Source: Candidatus Omnitrophota bacterium (GTDB lineage: Bacteria > Omnitrophota > Gorgyraeia > Gygaellales > Profunditerraquicolaceae). From it: DNA of 41,232 nucleotides. The notes below the pieces were generated by a model. That model was not told where the DNA came from, did not search any database, and worked only from the letters and a program-made list of their open reading frames with translations. The DNA lies in NCBI GenBank assembly GCA_016867095.1, contig VGKK01000001.1, positions 1-41,232 on the forward strand, in the 5' to 3' direction. Position numbers and translations under genes: made by a program. How positions within the stretch are numbered: the first letter of the stretch is position 1; each line of letters starts with the position of its first letter. Positions 30,750 through 36,746 of this stretch are shown piece by piece.

Positions 30750-31527
30750 TATATTTTTTCTGTATTCTAACAATGGCCCTTGCTTTTCCGGTATCCTCAT
30801 TAATATCTAAAACCGCGCCCTGCAGTTGAATATTTTCCGTGGCCACCTCAAAGCGCTTAGGCACTGAGGTCAGGAACCTTTCTAAAACATCCTCTACTTT
30901 CCTGCCGATGACCGAATCCAGCGGACCGGTCATACCCACATCCGTAATGTAGGCGGTGCCTTGCGGCAGAATCCGCTCATCCGCGGTCTGCACGTGGGTA
31001 TGCGTGCCTAAAACCGCGGAGACCAAGCCGTCTAAATACCAGCCCAGGGCCACTTTTTCGGAAGTAGCCTCGGCATGGATATCCACAATGATCACTTTTG
31101 TATCTTTGACTAACGCCTCCTGCGCCTGGCGGGTGCCCCTAAAAGGGCACTCCAGTGCCTCCAGAAAAACCCGGCCTTGCGCGTTCACCACGCCTATTTT
31201 CAGGCCATTGGCCGCCTTAAATAACCCCCATCCCTGCCCTGGCGCGCCTGCGGGAAAATTTACCGGCCTTAAAATCCTATCCTCCTGATTAATAATCTCT
31301 AAGACTTCCCTCTTCTTCCAAATGTGGTCTCCGGAAGTAAGCACATCTAATCCGCCGGCAAATAATTCTTCGGCTACTTGCGGCGTAATCCCTGAGCCGC
31401 CGGCGGCATTCTCGGCGTTGGCAATGCTAAAATCCAGGTTAAACTCTTTTTTTAAACCCGGCAGGAGCTTCTTTATCGCCTCCCTGCCCGGAGAACCCAC
31501 TATGTCACCAATAAATAAAATATTCAT
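30742..31527 (-). CDS. ymdB: YmdB-family metallophosphoesterase
   Basis: 261 aa, family length. The calcineurin-like metal site is spread over FIGDIVGSPGR (Asp8), ANAENAAGGSGI (Asn/Glu), TSGDHIW, DIHAEATSEK and GTHTHVQTAD. The TIGR00282 family is a 2',3'-cyclic nucleotide phosphodiesterase and, in Bacillus, affects RNA turnover and biofilm decisions. Placement directly after rny (RNase Y) is a widespread conserved pairing. Confidence 0.94.
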   Translation of the reverse strand: MNILFIGDIVGSPGREAIKKLLPGLKKEFNLDFSIANAENAAGGSGITPQVAEELFAGGLDVLTSGDHIWKKREVLEIINQEDRILRPVNFPAGAPGQGWGLFKAANGLKIGVVNAQGRVFLEALECPFRGTRQAQEALVKDTKVIIVDIHAEATSEKVALGWYLDGLVSAVLGTHTHVQTADERILPQGTAYITDVGMTGPLDSVIGRKVEDVLERFLTSVPKRFEVATENIQLQGAVLDINEDTGKARAIVRIQKKYNV

Positions 31528-31608
31528 TGCATACCCTGGTTACGCTATTCGGCTACGGTTACGATGCCCGTTTCGTTAAGAGGTTAGGTATAGCGTTTGA
31601 AATGTTGG

Positions 31609-31664
31609 CCGGTGAACGAGTGAGCCGGTGAACCGGTTAACTGGCAAACCGGTTAACCCGCTAA
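31609..31664. repeat. Seven consecutive degenerate octamers between rny and ymdB
   Basis: In strict 8-base register: CCGGTGAA, CGAGTGAG, CCGGTGAA, CCGGTTAA, CTGGCAAA, CCGGTTAA, CCCGCTAA. CCGGTTAA is its own reverse complement. Flanking stretches 31558-31592 and 31671-31710 share TTACGAT and TTCGTT motifs and look related. Occupies most of the 181-base gap. Confidence 0.85.
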
Positions 31665-31708
31665 CCTTTTTACGATACGGGCTTCGTTGCCTTAACCGTT
31701 ACCTAATC

Positions 31709-33265
31709 CTATTTAGCGTATTCTATCGCTCTAGTTTCCCTGATTACTGTCACCTTAATCTGCCCGGGATACTCCATACCTTCTTCTATTTTTTTGCGGA
31801 TATCCCGCGCCATATTAATCGCCTCGCTGTCCGTAATCTTTTCGGGCTGCACAATAACCCGGATCTCGCGGCCGGCCTGGATGACAAAAGATTTTTCTAC
31901 GCCCTTAAAAACATTGGCGATGGACTCCAGTTTCTCCAGCCTCTTAATATAGGTCTCTAATGTTTCGCGCCTTGCCCCGGGCCTGGAGGCGCTGATGCCA
32001 TCCGCGGCCACGGCTAAAACCGCGTAGAGGCTCTGGGGCGCGGCCTCCTCGTGATGGGATTCTATCGCCTGCACCACTTCCTGCGGCTCGTTATATTTTC
32101 TGGCAAGGTCTGCCCCGATTTTAGCGTGCGTGCCTTCTACCTGGTGGTCAACCGCCTTGCCGATATCGTGCAGCAGGCCGACGCGCCGGGCCATACGAAA
32201 GTCCAGCCCTATCTCCGAAGCCAAGGCGCCCAAAATAAAAGAAACTTCCTTGGAATGCTGCAGGGCATTCTGGCCAAAGCTGGTGCGGTATCTCAACCGG
32301 CCAAGGAGCTTAATCAGCTCCGGATGCAAGCCGTTAACCCCGGCCTCAAAGGCGGCATGTTCGCCCTCTTCGCGGATTTTGTCTTCCATCTCCTTTTGGG
32401 TCTTCTCTACTATCTCTTCAATCCTTCCCGGATGGATTCTGCCGTCGGAAATAAGCTTTTCCAAACTGATACGCGCTATTTCCCGGCGCACAGTATCAAA
32501 ACTAGACAAGGTAACCGCCTCCGGCGTATCATCAATAATCACATCCACGCCGGTGGCCATTTCAAAGGCGCGGATATTCCTTCCTTCCCTGCCGATGACC
32601 CTGCCCTTCATCTCGTCGCCGGGCAAATTGACCACGCTCACCGTGGATTCTACCGTATGCTCCACCGCGCACTTCTGGATACTCAGGCTGACTATTTCCC
32701 TGGCCTTTTTCTCCGCCGCGCTGCGCATCTCTTCTTCCTGCCGCCTGATGAGCACCGCCTTTTCCATACTCAACTCCTCATTCAAACGGCTGAGTAAAAT
32801 CTGCTTTGCTTCTTCGGCGGACAAGGAAGCGATCTTCTGCAATCTTTCCTTCTCTTCGGCAATCAGGGCGTGGAGCTGATTATCCTTTGCCTTTATGGCA
32901 TCTTCCTGTTTTTTTACGTTATCCAGCTTTAGGCCGATTTCCTTTTCCTTTGCCTCTAAAAGGCCGAGCCGGCGGTCAATATTCTCTTCCTTCTGCGCCA
33001 GCCTTTTTTCTAAATTGGCAATTTCCTGGCGCCGGTCTTTGGTCTCGCGCTCAAAATCCTGGCGCATGCGGTAGAGCAGGTCTTTTGCCTCCAGCTCTAC
33101 TTCGCGCTTACGGTCCTGCGTCTGTTTTTTGGCCTCTTCTAAGATTTGCCTGGCCTTTTCTTCGGCATCCTGAATCTTTTTTTCCGCTATATATTTCCTT
33201 AATGCATAACCGGCATACACCGAGATTAACGCCACAACTATGGAAAATACAATTGTATTTAACAT
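31709..33265 (-). CDS. rny: Ribonuclease Y
   Basis: 518 aa. N-terminal membrane anchor (residues 3-22), a long coiled coil (about 30-195), a KH domain with GRVIGREGRNIRAFE (221-235), and an HD domain with LLHDIGKAVDH (His366, Asp367). It initiates mRNA decay by endonucleolytic cleavage at the inner face of the membrane. AAGGAGG sits 10 bases upstream of the ATG. All domains are complete. Its position before ymdB matches many bacteria. Confidence 0.97.
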   Translation of the reverse strand: MLNTIVFSIVVALISVYAGYALRKYIAEKKIQDAEEKARQILEEAKKQTQDRKREVELEAKDLLYRMRQDFERETKDRRQEIANLEKRLAQKEENIDRRLGLLEAKEKEIGLKLDNVKKQEDAIKAKDNQLHALIAEEKERLQKIASLSAEEAKQILLSRLNEELSMEKAVLIRRQEEEMRSAAEKKAREIVSLSIQKCAVEHTVESTVSVVNLPGDEMKGRVIGREGRNIRAFEMATGVDVIIDDTPEAVTLSSFDTVRREIARISLEKLISDGRIHPGRIEEIVEKTQKEMEDKIREEGEHAAFEAGVNGLHPELIKLLGRLRYRTSFGQNALQHSKEVSFILGALASEIGLDFRMARRVGLLHDIGKAVDHQVEGTHAKIGADLARKYNEPQEVVQAIESHHEEAAPQSLYAVLAVAADGISASRPGARRETLETYIKRLEKLESIANVFKGVEKSFVIQAGREIRVIVQPEKITDSEAINMARDIRKKIEEGMEYPGQIKVTVIRETRAIEYAK

Positions 33266-33346
33266 CGCTTAAACGACCTCCTTCGATGAAATTGCTGGCG
33301 GTGAAAATTTGGACCGATAAATTACAGGTTAGGCCCTTATGTTTGA

Positions 33347-33961
33347 CTAGGCAAAGATGACTTTATTGACGCAGATATCTCTTTTGGTGGCGGGGATGCT
33401 CGGTAAGATTTGGAAATCAAATGCCAGGGCAACAGCCGGTATTCTCCGGGGTAACTTACGCAAAAAATAATCGTAGCAGCCTTTACCGCGGCCTAAACGG
33501 TTGCCTTTTTTATCAAAGGCGACTCCTGGCACAATCACAAGGCCTAAGTCCTCTAAATTAATCGTTTCTTTTATCGCGGGTTCGCATACCCCGTAAGGGC
33601 CTTTTTTAAGCCTGGCCCTCTCGGAGAATACGCAGGGCTTGATTGCTCTTTTTTTGCCGCAAACCGGAACCGCGACTATCTTACCTAATTTTAAAGCTTC
33701 CTCTATCATTCTTTTTGTGTTTACCTCGCCATCAAACGAGAGATAAAACATCACTGTCTTTGCCTTTTGAAAAAGTTGCGTCCGAAAAAGCTTATCCTTA
33801 ATTAACCCGCTTTTTCTTTCTCGTTCCTCCTCCTTCTGTGATTTTAACTTAAGTAAGAGTTTACTACGGATTTGCTGCTTTGTCAACCCCGTTACAATTT
33901 TTACCACACGGCTGGCATTCCCAAAATTGGCTATGATGTCAAATTTTGCCTTTGGTTTCAT
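33347..33961 (-). CDS. 5-formyltetrahydrofolate cyclo-ligase
   Basis: 204 aa as drawn, or about 179 aa if a TTG at 33886 is used. The family region begins at TKQQIRSKLL, with FYLSFDGEVNT as the phosphate/substrate loop, PGVAFDKKGNRLGRGKGCYDYFL as the ATP-binding signature, and a C-terminal FDFQIL. It converts 5-formyl-THF to 5,10-methenyl-THF. The first 25 residues (MKPKAKFDIIANFGNASRVVKI) are unlike the family and lie between 15-bp inverted repeats, so they probably come from an inserted sequence. Confidence 0.92.
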   Translation of the reverse strand: MKPKAKFDIIANFGNASRVVKIVTGLTKQQIRSKLLLKLKSQKEEERERKSGLIKDKLFRTQLFQKAKTVMFYLSFDGEVNTKRMIEEALKLGKIVAVPVCGKKRAIKPCVFSERARLKKGPYGVCEPAIKETINLEDLGLVIVPGVAFDKKGNRLGRGKGCYDYFLRKLPRRIPAVALAFDFQILPSIPATKRDICVNKVIFA

Positions 33962-33993
33962 TTTAAGGGCTTTCTCAGAAATTGTAACGGGGT
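33886..33993. repeat. 15-bp perfect inverted repeat around the 5-FTHF cyclo-ligase start
   Basis: ACCCCGTTACAATTT at 33886-33900 and its exact complement at 33979-33993. They bracket 78 bases that hold the annotated start codon and the non-homologous N-terminal extension. It could be a small mobile hairpin. Confidence 0.8.
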
Positions 33994-34007
33994 CAATGCC
34001 ACATAGA

Positions 34008-34134
34008 TAGCACCGTTTGCTAATTCAATCTTGCAGCGTTTACGAATTTAATCTCGTAACTGTACCCTCTGCCTAGGTACACTTACAATCTTAAATTTAA
34101 AAACGTTACCCGATTGGGTTTGCAAACGGTGCTA
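34008..34134. repeat. Long imperfect palindrome, about 57-bp arms
   Basis: The outer 13 bp are perfect (TAGCACCGTTTGC and complement). Further in, the arms keep register with roughly 70 percent identity, down to GTACC/GGTAC around a short loop. No coding potential. It fills the space between the iscU-like gene and the cyclo-ligase element. Confidence 0.75.
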
Positions 34135-34141
34135 ATTTAAT

Positions 34142-34630
34142 TTAATGTTCGTGGGCGTCGGCCTTGGGCTCTCCCGTCCCATGTTGATGATTCTCGGGCG
34201 GGATCCCGTCCGCGCCTGAAATATCTGGACGGGAAAAGGCGCTGGGGTCTTTGCCGATTTTCTTGTAGTAATCCGCTAAGGCTGCCCGAAGCGCCTGCTC
34301 GGCCAAAACCGAACAGTGCATTTTTATGGCCGGCAAGCCCCCTAAGGCCTCAGCTACCGCCTTATTGGAAATTTTCAGCGCCTCTTCAATGGTCTTGCCC
34401 TTGACCATTTCGGTAACCATTGAGCTGGTCGCAATAGCCGCGCCACACCCCATAGTTTTAAACTTAGCATCAACAATTATGTTATTCTCAACCTTAATAT
34501 ACATCTTCATAATGTCGCCACAGATAGCATTTCCAACAGTGCCTACGCCATTGGCATCGGGAATTTCTCCGACATTCTTCGGATGCATAAAATTTTCCAT
34601 CACTTTTTCGCTGTAATTTAAATCGCTCAT
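34142..34630 (-). CDS. IscU/NifU-type Fe-S cluster scaffold
   Basis: 162 aa. The opening YSEKVMENFMHPKNVGEI is the NifU N-terminal family signature. The three cluster cysteines are Cys37 (NAICGD, with Asp39), Cys61 (MGCGAA) and Cys105 (MHCSVLAEQA). The last 30 residues are a His-rich tail, HQHGTGEPKADAHEH, not needed for scaffolding and possibly a metal store. No cysteine desulfurase gene lies nearby. Needed for the many Fe-S proteins seen here. Confidence 0.93.
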   Translation of the reverse strand: MSDLNYSEKVMENFMHPKNVGEIPDANGVGTVGNAICGDIMKMYIKVENNIIVDAKFKTMGCGAAIATSSMVTEMVKGKTIEEALKISNKAVAEALGGLPAIKMHCSVLAEQALRAALADYYKKIGKDPSAFSRPDISGADGIPPENHQHGTGEPKADAHEH

Positions 34631-34640
34631 ATTAATGAGG

Positions 34641-34852
34641 AATCATTATGAAATCACCAATAACCAAGATACAATTACCAAACAAATTCTCCCGACAAAG
34701 TCGGGATCCCGCTAAATTTTAATTTTAGCGCGGGACAATATTCAATAACCAATCACCAAATAAAATCTCTAAGAACGCCGCGTTTGGCTATTGAGATTTG
34801 GTTATTGGTTATTGTTTGGTTATTGGAACTTGGAATTCGGTTATTTCGTGCT
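34641..34852. repeat. Word-array inverted repeat with 8-nt words
   Basis: The left arm reads ATCACCAA, TAACCAAG, ATACAATT, ACCAAACA. The right arm on the opposite strand is ATAACCGA, ATTCCAAG, TTCCAATA, ACCAAACA, ATAACCAA, TAACCAAA. Inside are two shorter GC-rich hairpins (CCCGAC/GTCGGG at about 34692-34706 and CCCGCTAAA/TTTAGCGCGGG). It fills the 222-base gap between metV and the scaffold gene. Confidence 0.8.
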
Positions 34853-35515
34853 TTAGATTTTGTCATCTGTCATTACCATTTTATGTGGTTTTAGGCCTTT
34901 TTTATAGTCCTTCGGGCTTTGTACTTTTTTTAACGTATCCAGTTTTTTACGCTTTTCTAATTCCTGGTAAATTAACACCCAGGCGCAATCTTTGTCCTTA
35001 TCCACCTCGCACTTACCTTTATTCATCCCGCCGCAAGGGCCGTTTAATAATCCCTTGGCGCAAAGCGTAATCGGGCAAATGCCGCCGGTAACATCCAAGA
35101 CACATTCTCCGCAAAGAGAACATTTTTCATAAAAATTACCCTGGGCATCCATTACCGCGCCGAATAAGGTATTGCAGGCGGGTATGGCTACTAAGCCCAG
35201 CCGGTCATTATCCTTGACTGATTGCACTCCCAAGCCGCAGGCCAAAACTAAAATTGCCTCAGCTTCGCGCCAGGCCTTTGTATTCTTGGCTATTTCGGTC
35301 TTGATTTGGCTGGCCACGCAAGGCGCGGAAGGAATACACATCCCCACTACGGTTTTACCCTGCGCCTCTAACAGCGCTTTCATTTCGGCCAATTCCGGCT
35401 CTCCGCCGGTCTTAGCGGTAGCGGCGCACTCGCCGCAGCCGACCAGGAATATCTTAGTATAGCCTTTTAAGCTATCTATAATCTGCTGAATGGGTTTCTG
35501 CTCTGTGATAATCAT
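34853..35515 (-). CDS. metV: MetV, zinc/Fe-S partner of methylene-THF reductase
   Basis: 220 aa of the MTHFR C-terminal-domain family. Cysteine motifs are VGCGECAAT, CIPSAPC, a CSLCGEC pair and GICPITLCAKGLLNGPCGG. MetV forms the MetFV methylenetetrahydrofolate reductase complex of the Wood-Ljungdahl pathway in acetogens and relatives. metF is not in the window. Its ATG overlaps the upstream nucleotidyltransferase stop by four bases, an odd operon partner. Confidence 0.9.
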   Translation of the reverse strand: MIITEQKPIQQIIDSLKGYTKIFLVGCGECAATAKTGGEPELAEMKALLEAQGKTVVGMCIPSAPCVASQIKTEIAKNTKAWREAEAILVLACGLGVQSVKDNDRLGLVAIPACNTLFGAVMDAQGNFYEKCSLCGECVLDVTGGICPITLCAKGLLNGPCGGMNKGKCEVDKDKDCAWVLIYQELEKRKKLDTLKKVQSPKDYKKGLKPHKMVMTDDKI

Positions 35516-35935
35516 CTTAGTCTCTTTAAATATTTGAGATCTTCCGAATCCTTAGGCCGACCAGCCGCGCGTTTCATTTTTATAAGATCCTTTAAGGAAG
35601 CAAAGTAAACGAAAGTGCCGCCAAATTTTGCTCTTACTTTATTTTTCCACGCCTCCTCAAAGGTTATGCCTTTTACAAAAGGATGAATATCTGTCTCTAC
35701 CGCATACTGCCGAATGAGTAATTTCTTCTGAAGCAATTCTTCTATTTTAATATCGGCTACTAAATGCCTTTAAAGCTTGCCATGTCTTTTCGGCGTTGGC
35801 TATAGTTGGCCTAATAAAAATATCAATATCTAAAGTTGCGCGGGCATATCCATGAACTGGAAAAGCGGTCGCGCCAATAATTACGAAATCTACCCTATGT
35901 TCTTTTAATGATTTCAGAAGGTTTTCGGCGTCCAT
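35512..35935 (-). pseudogene. Nucleotidyltransferase (AbiEii/MNT-like), frameshifted
   Basis: The first 60 codons give VDFVIIGATAFPVHGYARATLDIDIFIRPT, with GATA...DIDI as the nucleotidyltransferase core (outline). They end in KAFSSRY and a stop. The other frame continues at VADIKIEELLQKKLLIRQY to a normal C-terminus with KAAGRPKDSEDLKYL-type ending. Joining the frames near 35752-35764 yields one protein of about 140 aa. A one-base indel, real or from assembly, explains it. It overlaps the small upstream gene by 41 bases, like a toxin-antitoxin pair. Confidence 0.8.
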
Positions 35936-36080
35936 TTTTTCTTAATAGACCGGCCATTTCTTTTGATTTTTTAAACATCATCTCAAAGCGTTCTTTAAGC
36001 GAAAGCGATTGCAAAAATCTTAATTCAAACTCAATTTCTTTTGCCTGATTATGCCTGCTTAACTTTAGAATCATCGTCAT
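35895..36080 (-). CDS. Small protein paired with the nucleotidyltransferase
   Basis: 61 aa, helical and basic: EIEFELRFLQSLSLKERFEMMFKKSKEMAGLLRKN (only the outline is meaningful). It overlaps the nucleotidyltransferase start by 41 bases. The pair recalls nucleotidyltransferase toxin-antitoxin modules, where a short partner precedes or follows the transferase. No named domain recognised. Confidence 0.6.
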   Translation of the reverse strand: MTMILKLSRHNQAKEIEFELRFLQSLSLKERFEMMFKKSKEMAGLLRKNGRRKPSEIIKRT

Positions 36081-36146
36081 TTACTCCTACTTCCATTTTA
36101 CATAGATTTTTGGAAGTATCAAGGAAATTTAAGGCGGGATTAAAAC

Positions 36147-36211
36147 AAAGGGGCGCCTCTGTATTTGGCCTTTTTTGGGCTGATAGACCGTGAAAGGCAG
36201 GACGCCCCTTT
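36147..36211. repeat. Hairpin with GC-rich 9-bp base and T-rich ends on both strands
   Basis: AAAGGGGCG (36147-36155) pairs with CGCCCCTTT (36203-36211). It runs into TTATT on the plus strand and TGTTTTA on the minus strand. Within it, GGCCTTTTTTGGGCTGA could form a smaller stem. It may be a terminator for the four-helix-bundle transcript; I found no match to a known riboswitch. Confidence 0.5.
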
Positions 36212-36221
36212 TATTAAATAA

Positions 36222-36692
36222 CAAATTCCAAATCACAAATTACAAACAATATACAAATCCAAAATTACAATGACCGAAACTTCTCTATTGTGCCTTGCAA
36301 ATAATAGCGGTAAATATATTCCTCAACTCTTGCGATTCTTTAATAAACGTAATGATTTCCCCTGTGAAGCCTGATTGGCTTGCTTTAATAGTTCTAACCA
36401 ATAGCTGCTTTCCTTGCATTCCTTTCTTGTAATCTTCATTCTATGTATAAAATCCTTCTTGCTTAATGCCTCATTTGCCTCTCTGTAATTTGCGCCCACG
36501 GAACCGGAGGCATCTATTAGTTGGCCAATTAATCTTAAGTTAATCACGTCTTTTGGCAACTTACCGCATAACCTAATTATCCCTTTGGAAAATTCCAAAG
36601 TCCTTTCTTCTAAATTATATATTTTGCTTTGGTATTCGGTCATTTGGTATTGTAATTTGTTTGTAATTTGTATATTGTGTATTGTGATTTAA
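36222..36692 (-). mobile_element. Inverted-repeat element carrying a four-helix-bundle gene
   Basis: The left arm (36222-36285) has words CAAATTCCA, AATCACAAA, TTACAAACA, ATATACAAA, TCCAAAATT, ACAATGACC. The right arm (36636-36692), on the opposite strand, repeats AAATCACAA, ATATACAAATTACAAAC and ATGACCGAA. The vocabulary is that of 24051-24180 and 30605-30740, but here the loop contains a complete gene. No transposase is present and no clear target duplication was found. Confidence 0.65.
36323..36643 (-). CDS. Four-helix-bundle protein (S23/23S-IVP family), second copy
   Basis: 106 aa. YNLEERTLEFSKGIIRLCGKLP, then LIGQLIDASGSVGANYREANEALSKKDFIHRMKITRKECKESSYWLELL (outline: helix-AS-SVGANY-EA...FI-KM-I--KE--E--YWL-LL) is the S23-type family, in the subgroup with GANYREA. 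Cargo of the inverted-repeat element; the right arm overlaps its start codon region (ATG at 36643). The two copies in the window are of different subgroups, so they are not a recent duplication. Confidence 0.88.
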   Translation of the reverse strand: MTEYQSKIYNLEERTLEFSKGIIRLCGKLPKDVINLRLIGQLIDASGSVGANYREANEALSKKDFIHRMKITRKECKESSYWLELLKQANQASQGKSLRLLKNRKS

Positions 36693-36746
36693 CCTCTACC
36701 ACTATAATAGACGTGGTTACCCATCAAATCTAACACCTATTTTTTA

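Noticed and set aside
33266..33346. A 6S RNA gene next to the 5-FTHF cyclo-ligase gene
   Set aside because: The association is known in other bacteria, but this gap is only 81 bases and shows no long hairpin with an open-promoter bulge.
32051..33360. Long plus-strand open frames of up to 249 codons opposite rny
   Set aside because: They mirror the GC-rich, highly biased rny gene, have no recognisable domains, and overlap a complete conserved gene.
36147..36211. A riboswitch in the gap before the small nucleotidyltransferase partner
   Set aside because: The hairpin base is strong, but no conserved motif of a riboswitch class I know is present; it is listed only as a hairpin.
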